Assembly: GCF_954871325.1 (NCBI RefSeq)
Contig: NC_088775.1
Coordinates: 13,121,561-13,185,560, forward strand
From: Gordionus sp. m RMFG-2023
Taxonomy: Eukaryota; Nematomorpha; Gordioida; Chordodea; Parachordodidae
Direction: 5' to 3'
DNA: 64,000 nt
Shown: one piece after another, positions 23,701 through 34,245 of the stretch
How positions within the stretch are numbered: the stretch's first letter is position 1
How the letters are laid out: every line of letters begins with the position of its first letter
Program-made: the position numbers and the translations under genes
The notes under the pieces: generated by a model
Told to the model about the DNA's origin: nothing
What the model saw: the letters and a program-made list of their open reading frames with translations, nothing else
Database searches by the model: none

Positions 23701-26700
23701 AAAAAAATTTTCGGATGGGACGGACCTGAAAAATAGGCCCTATACAGGGCGATATAACAAATGATATCCAACAACACTTTCGCCGGGTTCAGAAGGCTCA
23801 GAATTTTTTTAAAAAGGAGGCTCGATATTTGTTTAGGTTTCAAAAAATTAAAACGGGGTTTTATAGGTGGGTCCAAGCAGGTCTAATCCAAGTTGGGTTC
23901 AGTTAAGGTTCATTAGAAATTATCAGCCTTTAAAAAGATTTTCAAATGGATCGAGATACATATACCATTTTACAAATGTATCGGGATACCGATACAATTT
24001 TTATCATGCTTTATGTAAGGTGTGCATAAGGCTTAATTTAGGATTTCTTTAAAATTTGAGCTAAAATTTAATGAGCTGATATCACATTTACATACAAATA
24101 TACAATTAAAAAATTATGTTTGATTTTAATAATTCTTAAATAAAATATAAAGTGAAATGATTATAAATAATTGTTAGATTTTAATAACAAAACATTCTTA
24201 AAATTTTTATCCTTATGGCATCCCCGTTTACCTGAGACATTTTTAACCACACTAAGCGCTTTTACCTGAGCAACTTAATGCTAGAGTGGTTATTACATTT
24301 AATGAATAGAATAATCATTAAATATAAAAATCCCGACACTCATTTTTAAAAAAATCATTCAAAATTTGATGAATGTCAATTTTTAAATTAATAAAAATAA
24401 AATAAATCATAAAATTTACCATGCGATTTTCATCCATTGCGTAAAATAAAATTTGCCTGGTTTGTTTTTGTAATGAAATAAACTCGGACACATTATTAAA
24501 TGAATTTAATTCAAATATTATTATTTTAATGTAAAAAACGCAAAATAAATAATAATTTCAAAATGTATCTAAAAATAGATACCGATATCTCTAAAATAGT
24601 ATCAAGATATAGATACTATAAAAACGGTATATCTAGATACAGATACCACATTTTTACAACTAGATAAAACAACTCTGATAATTACTAGTATTACCCAAAC
24701 TAGATCGAATTGTAAGTTTATTTTGTAAAAATAATAGTGAAGAAAGTTTTAAATAGCTATTTTATCAAAATTTGGAAAATGTAATCAAGTTAGGACAGAT
24801 GTATCTATATACCATAGAGTTGATTAATTTAGTAAAAAATAAAAAGTATCAACCAATACTAATACTGAGCAACAGCACATCTCTAATAAAAATCTAAATA
24901 TTATATTATTTTTTTAAAATATATTATGAGCTCCAATCTTTCAAATTTTTATTTTTTATTATTCTTTTACTATTTTTTATAATAATTTCTTCAATAATTA
25001 GTGACTAGGTAATTATATAAAAAAATAAAGTAATTTATGAAAAAAGAATAGATTGCGCTAGCAATATGTGAACATTTTAATGCAATAAAAGACTTTTATT
25101 TCCGAATTTGCCCCAAGCCCGGAGTATTCCTGGACATAACCGGGATATTTAAGGACTAATGTTGGTTGGCTTTAATTTAATAGAAAATGATTTTAAAAAT
25201 GACAAATTATATAAATAAACTTTAATAATGAATTTGATAATCCTTGAGGCCCATCATTGACCAAATATTTGATGGTTCTTCTAATAGATACTTTGTCTTC
25301 GTGCATTAAAATTTTGTTATAATCTTTATTTGTATTACATTCGTAATTATTTTTCTTATTAGATTTTCACATTTTAAAAAAATTATAGAAAAATTTGAAT
25401 GAAAATATTTAGTGTCCGGCATATCCCCAGAGGTAGTATCTACATAAATACGATCAGTATCAAATAAATCCCTGTTCAAAATCTTTGAAATTTTATTTTA
25501 TATTTGTTAAGGGTTTAAGGTTGTTCGTAGTATCAATTTTGAACATGAATAAATTGATTTTAAACATAAAAATCATGCACACTTTTTTTTAACTAGTTAG
25601 TAAAAGAGGTTTTTTGCATTAAAATCTTTCCAGTGTCTGAATCTGATTTTTTCCTCCACATATCAACTTTTTATATAAGCCTATTTTAATCATAAATTTC
25701 AAGTCCCAAAGTCAAGTAGTTTTTAAATAAGAAGACTGTCCCGATTTACTCCATGCCCATAGCCTCGGTTTCCTCTATGGGAAATTTTACTTGGAAGCTT
25801 CGAAATTTCCTTTATAGTTTCCCCAATTTTATTTCCATCAAATAATAAGGATTTTTACCATATTTTAGAAAATTATTTTTCGCCTTGGTTCGTATATCAT
25901 AATTTTGTTTTATTTTTGTATGTATGTTTATTTTCGTATAATAATAGATCAACTCTAGTAATGTTGGAATGAAATTTTTTTATTGACTGAAATATTAAAA
26001 TTTTTAATAGTAACATAAGGACAAAGAGTATGATTTAAAAGTTGCCAACTTTCTCTTCTATTTTAATTAAATTTCTTGTCCATTTTCCATAATGCAATGT
26101 GTATTTGGAAGAAATTACTTCAATCTTTAAAAACAACATTGAAAATGCACAAGATATTTAATTTCTAAAAATTTGGTAAACAATGAATATATAAGGATTA
26201 AAAGATAGTAACCAAAAAATAAAAATTTGACCTTTATTAATGGTGGGCGGACAAATATAAGATTGGAATGTATTATAAATTTTATTAAAGCAATCACAAA
26301 TTCATTTTCTATAAATTAATTGAAATAGGGACCAATATGCATAACTTAATTATCGAATGCATTGGATCTGCAACTATGGACTTAATATGCCTTTCAAGGA
26401 TCTAGTAAATAAAATATTTCCCATTTAAATTTTAGTAGCAAAAGCCCAACATTCTTTTACACATTTATGGAAAACAAGACTTAAAGATATAAATAGGATT
26501 GCCTTCTTTAAAATTGCCTAGAAAACCCAACTCTTTGGACAGTATAGTTATAATTAATAGTGTGTTAAAAATAATATTCTATGGCAATACTCTATATTTT
26601 TATAGAGATAAGAAATTTAATCTTCTTGATAATAAAGTTTCTTAAATAATCTTGCATATCTATACAATTTTATAAAGTCATTTCTACAAAAATAAAAGAA

Positions 26701-28374
26701 GTTGAAGTGGGCAAATCACTTATCTGGCATTCCTCAAGCATTTGTTTATATCAGGGAAATCTCTTAAAGAACGAAATTATAGAGATCAAACAATTTATAA
26801 AAAAATGGGGAATTTTTTTGTGCTAGGACATAGATACTCTCCTCAAATACTTGAGCCAAAATATTGTGGATTTAATTTTAAAGAAAATGAAGTTATTGAT
26901 AAAGGATGAATAGATGTTATAAACCGATTTTATGGATGATTATGGAGATCTAGAATCGTATCAAACAAAGATAACAAATTAAAGAATTGAAATTATATCA
27001 TACTTATTTAAACATATTAATAGTCTATATATTTTTGATAAAACATGAAAAAAAAATCAATATTGACCTGTAAAATATTTTTTTAAAGAAATTTCTGGTT
27101 TTCCCCAAATTTCCCTCATTTATTTAGCAAGGAAATTTGTATCTCTACTCATAAATCAGTTTAATGCAATAATTTTAAAGGATTAAAAACCTTTTATTGC
27201 ATTAAAATTTCATATATAAAGACATCTATACACGTTTATACATTATTTGCAATATTTATAATTATCTAGCCATGCAAATTATTAAAGAAATTATTAGAAA
27301 AGTAGTAGAAGAATGATAGAAAATAAAAATTTGAAAAATGGAAGCTCCTAATATATTAGAAATATTAATTATAAGTTTTCAATTAAACATAAGATGATGA
27401 ATATTTAAAAAAATGTGCATACAAATTTATTGAAAATGAAAGGAATTGACCATAAATCTTGATTTTTTGCTCATTGAACATATAATGACATTATTAAAAA
27501 ATAAAATAATGGAAGCATAAAATATTGAATCATTATTAGCAAATACTTCCATATTCTGACTATGTTATCACAACCGCCACTCACTAATAATAAAAGTGGA
27601 TTTGATTTGTTCAATTCCTCTTTCTCATCACTAGTATATATTGACCTGTTATAGATTAATGGAGACCAATTAACAGCATTACAACCAAGCTAAGGTTAAA
27701 TATATATATATATATACAATATAATTAAATTATTTTAACCTCTTGATGGGCATTTTCAATAATTTGTATATTCCATTTATCACATTCACTATTTAAAGCA
27801 GTCATAATTGAAATGTTGCCATCTGAACTAGCACAAGATAGCTTTAATCCTGATAAATAAGGAGCCCAGCTAATGGAATTAACTATAATAAATATTTTAA
27901 CTTAATTACTAATTTAATAAAAGTTACCTGATGATTTATGTTGTTCATGTTCATATACATTATGCCACTTATCTTCTATTTCCATCCATATTATTACTTT
28001 TTTATCATATGAGCATGAAGCTAAAATGTGACCAAAGGAAGGATGTGCCCAAGATATTTGCCAAACTGGTCCTGCGTGACTTACATAAGTATTAGACATG
28101 TAATTTATTATCTACATACCCCAAGAGAGTGGCTTTATATTTTTGAGTGCCATTTAATATTTCAAATATTTTAATAGTACAATCAGAAGAACATGTAGCC
28201 AATTGGGTCCCAAATAAATTTAACTGTGCATCATGCTTTAATTTTGATTTAAATATTGTACAAATATAACAATGAATATTGAATTACAAGCATATCTTCA
28301 TGAGATGTCTCGATTGTATTCGCTACAGTTATCTATATTTAGTTATAATAAGAATCTTCATAAATTATTACCAT
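14785..28374 (-). CDS. sec13: Sec13, COPII coat and nuclear pore WD40 protein
   Basis: Nine exons in one consistent phase give 310 residues (human Sec13 has 322): 28374-28372 (only the ATG), 28332-28288, 28235-28120, 28079-27928, 27882-27740, 27689-27547, 23179-23059, 15024-14874, 14843-14785 (stop TAA). The product begins MITVANTIETSHEDMLHDAQ and has six WD blades, with hallmarks GPVWQISWAHPSFGHILASC, HTDWVRDVAWAPSIG and WHLSWSITGSILAVSEGDNK. Sec13 pairs with Sec31 in COPII coats and with Nup145C/Nup96 in the Y-complex; its blade is completed by its partner. Five introns are short (40-60 bases to about 200), but introns 6 and 7 are 4.4 and 8.0 kb and full of transposons. The family is certain. 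The last exon (C-terminus EPKEVEFLGLGHFK) is the least certain border. Confidence 0.96.
15285..16898 (+). mobile_element. Merlin-type DNA transposon relic in sec13 intron 7
   Basis: Inverted ends of about 60 bases face each other: CGATAGTTAAATAGGTTTTC near 15285 and its inverse ending at 16898, both continuing into AACAATATTATTGGTT. Inside, plus-strand fragments read IIEIDETHLFRKKYK and, near 16085-16200, THTQTIERQWRSLKNNIP and then RTGDRQKTNLYLNEY, which match the DDE transposase of ISXO2/Merlin elements. Stops interrupt the gene. No target duplication was found at the ends. It lies antisense to sec13. Confidence 0.75.
15936..16556 (+). repeat. Direct duplication of about 150 bases inside the Merlin relic
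   Basis: The sequence at 15936-16090 (from TTTATGAATATTCTACAAAC to TTTTGTATCAAGATT) is repeated almost unchanged at 16408-16556, with 320 bases between. The few differences indicate a duplication more recent than the transposon's insertion. Confidence 0.85.
16900..19584. other. Remaining intron sequence of sec13 intron 7
   Basis: Open frames of 60-95 codons at 18323-18529, 18995-19208 and 19187-19474 have no recognisable motif, and two overlap on opposite strands. I treat them as chance frames in AT-rich intron. Apart from the TTTAACAACACTA end at 17308-17320, no element border was found. Confidence 0.5.
19585..22908. mobile_element. Foldback transposon: 3.3 kb palindrome of tandem repeats
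   Basis: The element starts TAGTGTTGCGTAATCGGCTA and ends with the inverse (TAGCCGATTACGCAACACTA at 22889-22908). It is flanked by a perfect 8-base duplication GATGGCTT (19577-19584 and 22909-22916). The two halves are inverted copies over about 1.6 kb each, with the axis near 21360. Each arm has an outer GGCTAAGC-rich part, an AT-rich spacer of about 400 bases, and then an array of 100-120-base units: about 11 on the left and 9 on the right. Every unit carries the palindrome GACAATTGTC followed by ATAATCGTTA. No transposase is present. The 8-base duplication points to a hAT-like integration machinery, probably supplied in trans. Confidence 0.93.
20170..22330. repeat. Inverted arrays of 100-120-base tandem units with GACAATTGTC
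   Basis: Units run head to tail toward the centre from both sides and differ by small losses (some lack the AATTTTTTTGA segment) and single changes, as expected from unequal exchange inside each arm. A repeated open frame (MSLFYG..SSLNFYLNMFLI in several copies, both orientations) is produced by the unit itself and is not evidence of a gene. Confidence 0.9.
23380..24900. repeat. Mosaic of decayed MITE-like sequence in sec13 intron 6-7 region
   Basis: GC-richer islands (23590-23770 with GGACCCGAC, GGACGGACCTG; 23930-24010 and 24560-24660 with repeated GATACC and its inverse) alternate with AT-rich DNA, and an end-like CAGCACATCTCTA lies near 24870. They resemble short non-autonomous elements, but I could not pair any two ends or find a target duplication. 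Two small open frames here (23664-23876 and 23867-24052) have no coding character. Confidence 0.35.
26420..27010 (+). pseudogene. Weak hAT-like transposase relic
   Basis: Broken plus-strand frames include LNNLAYLYNFIKSFLQK, then FVLGHRYSPQILEPKYCGFN and KENEVIDKG. The latter resembles the segment of hAT transposases in which a conserved LNP/DP-Y motif precedes an acidic helix. No ends were found. It lies in the 4.4 kb sixth intron of sec13, and the match is too short to be sure. Confidence 0.35.
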
Positions 28375-29337
28375 TTAGGCAACATGCAGATTTTGATCAT
28401 ATGTTTGAATCGTAACTACCACAAAAAAGTTAACGTAATTATAACCTGTCAGTAGTGACATTTTCAATCTCAAATTTCCATTTGAAAAAATATCTTCATT
28501 TTTCTTTTTTAATTAGCTTGTTTCTTGTAATTTTCTAAAATATTCTTAAATAAAATTAATATAATCTATGTTACATTAAAAAATTAATACTATTTTTAGT
28601 AGCTTGAAAATTTAAGGATATTTTACTACGTTATAAAAATTACTATTATTTTACCGTTAAAAAATATATTTTTGCGGAAAGCAAATTTAAAATTGCTTAT
28701 TTTTTAAAATAAATAAGAAATCATCCTCATACAATATCTTTTGGTGCAAGTTACAAAAGATAAACATTGTGGAACCAAAATCCTATTTTTTTAAAATAAG
28801 AATGTATTTTGTGTAATTTAATTAAAAAATTTGCGTTGAGGAAGCAAATAAAAAAATGCTTCATTTTAAGAGAAAGAAAATTTTTTATATTTTATTTTTA
28901 TATTTTATTTTTAACTTTTCTTTTTTAAAATAAACAATTAATTTAAAATGTATAATAATTGCAATTGGAATATTGAAAATTCAATCAAAATATCATTTAT
29001 TAGGAAAAGTGGTTATACATTCAAAATCTAGCAGATTACTTTTATAATAGTTATCGAGCATTATACTTAAAAAAAGATAAATTCCAAATATTAATGAAAA
29101 ACTTCTTAATTGTATGTGCAAACGAAAATAATTAACTGCTTCTCTACTAATAAACTACAAGTAACGTAACTGTGATAAAGAATTTATAGTTTTGGGAAAA
29201 AATAAATGTAAATAGTTATTTTGAAGCACGGTAACTAGTAATTGCAATTAATTACATTTTTTTCGAATTTAACTACAAAATTAAATATAAACACTTCAAG
29301 TTACTTTATAGATATGTTAATTAGGTTTTAAATTGTT

Positions 29338-29505
29338 TCTCGCTTATATCTTCTAGAAAGTTGTTAAAGGAAATATTTATGATATTTCTCTCATTTTTTT
29401 AAAAACTCAATCAAATACAAGTGTTTACTTTCCTACCATCTATTAATATAATATAATATTAATTTTAAATTTAATTTAAAAATTTTCTAGAAGATATAAG
29501 CGAGA
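29338..29505. mobile_element. Small MITE with 22-base perfect inverted ends
   Basis: TCTCGCTTATATCTTCTAGA (29338 onward) is matched perfectly in inverse at the far end (29484-29505) over 22 bases, 168 bases end to end, with an AT-rich interior. No second copy was noticed in the window and no target duplication is evident, so it may instead be a chance hairpin, though 22 perfect bases make that unlikely. Confidence 0.5.
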
Positions 29506-30059
29506 TTTCCAATTATTTTTGCTTTTAGAAATTTATTTAAATATAATTAATTTTTGAATAATACATTATAGTGTATCTATTCACAATATAATAATTTAGA
29601 AATATATATAAAATATAATCTCACATAAATTGTTACACCTTTTATAATATAATAATGAAATTTTAATTTTTAATTACATTTTTTCTTAAATATAAATAAA
29701 TATTTAATTAAAAGTAATTCGATGAAAATAATTTATAACACAAAACCTTAATATAATTTTCGCACAAAGAGTTAAGATTATCTAATATTTAACAATCATT
29801 TATTAAATTCAGCATTGCCATCTTCTAACAAAGTTATAGTGCTAAAAGAGATTTTATTGGTAGAAAGATATGTTTCAGTCACAAAAACTTTGAAGCAATT
29901 TTACGGTTAAAAAAATATAATGATATTTAATATTTACATTAATATGTTAATATTTTAGGTGTATTGCTATTTTATATATTTGTTAATTCTTAATGAAATT
30001 TTTTCAAAAATTTATCAATAAAATATCGTTACAAGATGGTGCTTTATAAACATATCATC

Positions 30060-30860
30060 TCCAGTTTGCTTAAATATTTGGCGGAAGGCTATACTTTTTT
30101 GAAATTCTCAGCTACCTTCTAAACTAGTCGGTTTAGATTTTTTCCCACTCAATCTTTTATCCTTATCATAATTCGTATCATCTAGATTATATAAAAATTC
30201 TATGATTTCTGGCTTCATATGCCCTACTTATCGTTTATTAGACGACGCTATTGACAAATGGAAGGCAAACACACCCATTAACACTATATTACTATCAATC
30301 ATCATACACAAAATTTTTTTTACACCTTTAATCTCGAAATACCAAACAGATATATCAGTCAATCCACTTTAGATTGCATTCAACTTCTTCAATTATCTGA
30401 CAGAATTGGTGGTCATGAATGGTTAGAATCACTCCCTAGTCATAACCTTGGTAATCTCTTATCAGATGAATAATTGAGAATAACCATTGGTTTACGTCTA
30501 GGTTGTAATCAGCCTCATGCCTGCATCAAATGCAAATTACCAGTCGATTCAAAGGGTAGACATGGTTTAAATTGTATATTTAGTCAAGGGCGACATCAAC
30601 ACCACTCAGCTGTAAACCATATAATAAATAGAAGCCTAACAGCTGCACACATTCCAAAAAATCTTGAACCATCAAACTTATCTCAAGTAGATGGTTTAAG
30701 ATGATGGTATGACAACCATACCTTGGGCCCTCGGCAAATCACTCATATAGGATTACACGTGTGTCTTATCACTCCCTTCAAACATAAATTTCAATTTAAT
30801 AACACAGGCAGAAATTAAAAAGACACACAAATACAAAAATTTTAAAAACTTCATATATAC
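30060..30860 (+). mobile_element. LINE fragment, reverse-transcriptase C-terminal region
   Basis: The plus-strand reading contains RIGGHEWLESLPSHNLGNLL and then RITIGLRLGCNQPHACIKCK. It continues with a C-x-x-C ... HGLNC ... GRHQHH cluster (30540-30605) and HIINRSLTAAHIPKNLEPSN. This arrangement, a CCHC-like knuckle between the reverse transcriptase and a terminal nuclease-like domain, is common in a LINE-like family of aquatic and other invertebrates. Stops are present, both ends are missing, and the copy is dead. The first 300 bases read only weakly. Confidence 0.6.
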
Positions 30861-31469
30861 TCCAGTAATGACCTCTACTAACGGGCATTTTTCACCTTTA
30901 TGTTTTTAAAAAATCTGGGTAATAAAATACGACTTTTCACAAATAAACCCAGAGAATAACTTTTTATTCGAAATAAATTTTTTTAGACACAATTAAGATT
31001 CCTTTTTGGGGACTCAATTATAGAATTTTATTTTTAATTATATAATTAAAAGTTTATAAATTATATATTTTTTTAACTAGGTTTTATGTAAAAAGAAATT
31101 TAATAAAAAAAATAAATATAAAAAAAAAATAAATAATAAATAAAAAAAAAATAGACTTTTTATAAATTGCGGTATGATATGATATTTTATATAGAATTTA
31201 AACTGAACGTTAATTTGATAATAGACATAAATTTTTTATAAAAAATTACTAAATCATCTTTTTTTCTATTTTTATTTATGCAAGAATTTTTTTTTGAATA
31301 TATATTTTATTAGCCTATATTTTTGATTATTTTTTTACTCTATACTTTTATGTTTGGACCAGGAATCCAGTACACTGCCAAAGGCCCGTTAATGTTTATT
31401 AACTCAAATATGTAATTATTTATTTTAAATTTTCTCAATCATTAATCATTATCAACTACATGAGGTAAC

Positions 31470-32193
31470 AATTATTGCTGTATCGGGCCTAATTTTTTAA
31501 ACCTGGCTTAAATTTTATTTAAAAAATATGTCCGGCCCGGCAAGATATCAAACAATTTTTTTAAATTTATCCCGAAAAGTCCGGTCCAAAATAAAAAGTT
31601 AAAATATTTGTCCGTTCGGCGCACTCTGAAATTATTTAAATATAGAAAAATTGAATATTTTTTTAATTGTAATAAAAATAGTTTATAAATAAAAAATGTC
31701 AAATCATTTAATTTGAATATAAATTTTGTAAGGATAAAATGTTTAAATAGTAAAGGTAATTGAAAGGTTTAAATTATAAGCAAATTAAAGGACAATTGTA
31801 TAAAATAAATATCGATGGTATGTAAATTTTAATAGTATAAATAGAGATCAAAAATGTAAACCGAGGGAGAGAAAAAAGTGGGAAAAAGAAAATGATTATA
31901 ATTTTTTTTAATTTTATATTTTTAGTTTGATTTTATATTATTACGTTTTAGTTTATTTATGTTATTTTAGATTTTGATTATATTCAATAAATTAAATTGG
32001 CATCTTCAATTCGTGTTCATATTAAATTTCAACGTTTCAACAAAAAATATTAGTGCTGTTTCTTTCAAAAATTTTAAAATCTATTATTTTAGAAAATTTA
32101 ATGATTTTTTATTTAAAAATTAGTCCGACCTAAAAAATAATAAGGCTGACACAGTCCCAACCGAAATTAGCCGGGTCCGACCGGAACGAGATT
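31470..32193. mobile_element. Possible GGGCC-rich MITE, diverged copy
   Basis: The left part reads GCTGTATCGGGCCTAATTTT and the right part has GCCGGGTCCGACCGG followed by GATTTACAGATATCA. Both resemble inverted ends of the better preserved element at 33465-33854 (TAGTGATCTGCATCGGGCC in inverse). Borders are approximate and no target duplication was found. Confidence 0.45.
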
Positions 32194-33464
32194 TACAGAT
32201 ATCATTCACACAGTTCAGGATTAATGTTGTCAGACGGAGCATTCTCATCGATGTATTCTCTATGTTCAGAAATTATTTCATTCATCTTCGCTTAATTTAA
32301 TATTTTACAAGTAAATTTTAAATTTGATTTTCACCAAATGGCATATTTCTGCGTTTAGGGGCCAATTTTATTTTGTATAAAAAACAGAATTTCAAGAAAC
32401 AATTTTCTTAAAATTTATTCAATTAATAATGCTCTCTGTTTTAAGGATATTTATTAGTCAGGAGGGCATTATAATTTTAAAGCAGCTATAAATATATTTT
32501 TATTACCATACAGCTTTGGATTAAAAATTTTTTTTTTTTTAAAATACCAGGTCAGTTTCAAATTATACCCTCAAAAAACGAATAACTTGTATATACAACT
32601 TTTAAGAGCCCCGTTTTTTTATCTGTATCTAAAGAACTCTATATATTAGAGTTTCGATCTCTGTTTGAATGCGTTTTTGATTTAACAATTAAAATTGCAT
32701 TCAAATTTTACTTATTTTCCTTTGCCTTGTCTCTTCAAGATTAACTGTAATAATGTTCATACAAGAAAATCTTGTTAATAATGTTTCATCTACTCAGAAC
32801 TAGCTAAATCTGGCCTTACCTTGGCTCTCTAATTCGCCAGAATCAAATAGATGCTACATCTCATCTCTGTTTGATTTTACCAAATAAGGGCTATGTGTCT
32901 AATAATTCGAGGTTAATCAATTATAAAAGAGATCTATTTTATATTTTATGGATCCTCTAGTCAGCATTTATTGATTACGATATAATATAAAGAAGTGATT
33001 AATTTAATATCCATATAATTTACTATACTATTTAGTATAATTATTTTTTTTTGTAGCAAGGTATCCATCTCATTTTATTTCAACATCTTTTCAGTTTTAA
33101 GTTTTAACTATTATTCAGCTTTTTATTATCTATACTTTCTTCATGAGTCATAAAACAAAAATTTGTGAGGGAAAGAATCCTTTAGGAGAATCAATTTGTT
33201 GACGATTTATTTAATAGAAGCGTCAAAATAATTGATCTCTATAATAATAGTTACGTTACCCAAATGACCATTCATTCCTAAATTTTTATATTCTAAAAAT
33301 TAATGTTATACTTCCTCTTACCTTATTATTTTTTAATTACGGTCATGCAATTACCAAGTGAGAGCTGAAGCTTGGAATATAAAAATATAATTTAAAAAAA
33401 CATGAAAGTCTTTAGGTATTCATTCTTCTTATATTCATAATATACAATTCTTCATAATTCATAT

Positions 33465-33854
33465 TAGAGATCTGCAAAATATGGCCCGAGCCCTAATTTT
33501 ATTTAAAATAATCGGGTTCGGGCCGGGTTTAATATTTTAAAAAAAATTCGGGCCGGGTCGGGCCGGACCTTGGAAATTTTTTTAAATATATCTAAATTTA
33601 TCAATGTTATATCGAATTTTTTATGTAAAATAAAAATATTTGATTTTATTTATTGAAACTAAACGTCATATAACATATGTCTTTTATTTTGAGTAATTAT
33701 AAAAATTAATTTCTATATTTAAATAAATTCCGACCCGGCCGGGTCAGTAAATTTTTTTAAAAAAAATTCGGGTTCGGGCCGGGCCGGTAAAACTTTTTGA
33801 AATAAATTTGGGGCCGGGCCGGGCTTGAAAAATTAGGCCCGATGCAGATCACTA
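33465..33854. mobile_element. GGGCCGGG-rich hAT-type MITE, intact ends
   Basis: It is flanked by a perfect 8-base duplication ATTCATAT (33457-33464 and 33855-33862). The left end is TAGAGATCTGCA and the right end TGCAGATCACTA. Next to both ends stand runs of CGGGCCGGG in inverted orientation, a striking GC contrast in this genome; the 200-base centre is AT-rich. Related GC-rich blocks occur at 14490-14640, 31470-32193, 41320-41430 and 44468-44704. Confidence 0.9.
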
Positions 33855-34245
33855 ATTCATATACTGGAATTTTAAGGGTCCCATTCTATTTAATATAGTT
33901 TGATTACGATTACTTAAGTTACAAAGTAAATAATGCAGCTGTGATATCGTTTAACATAACTCCTGGCATCACTTAACCATTACCGTGTTTATATGAAGGT
34001 ATACCTTATTCGATTAATTAAAATTCTCTTGAATGTTAAAATAAAAAGATTTCTTGATTTAGTAACTTATTAAATATTGACCAATATTTATTTCTAATAA
34101 GTTAAAAGATAATATTCAAAACTTAAAATAGATTTTATATTATGAATTAAGTTGAATAAAGAATAATTGTTTCTAAATCTTAATTATCCTAAACGAAATA
34201 TATAATATCTAATTTTAGAAATAAAAAAAAATAATATTCGTTCTA

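Noticed and set aside
28080-28099. Start codon of an apparent small WD protein (MSNTYVSH...)
   Set aside because: This ATG lies in the 40-base intron between sec13 exons; the true exon begins at 28079 and continues a GH-GPVW codon series from the previous exon.
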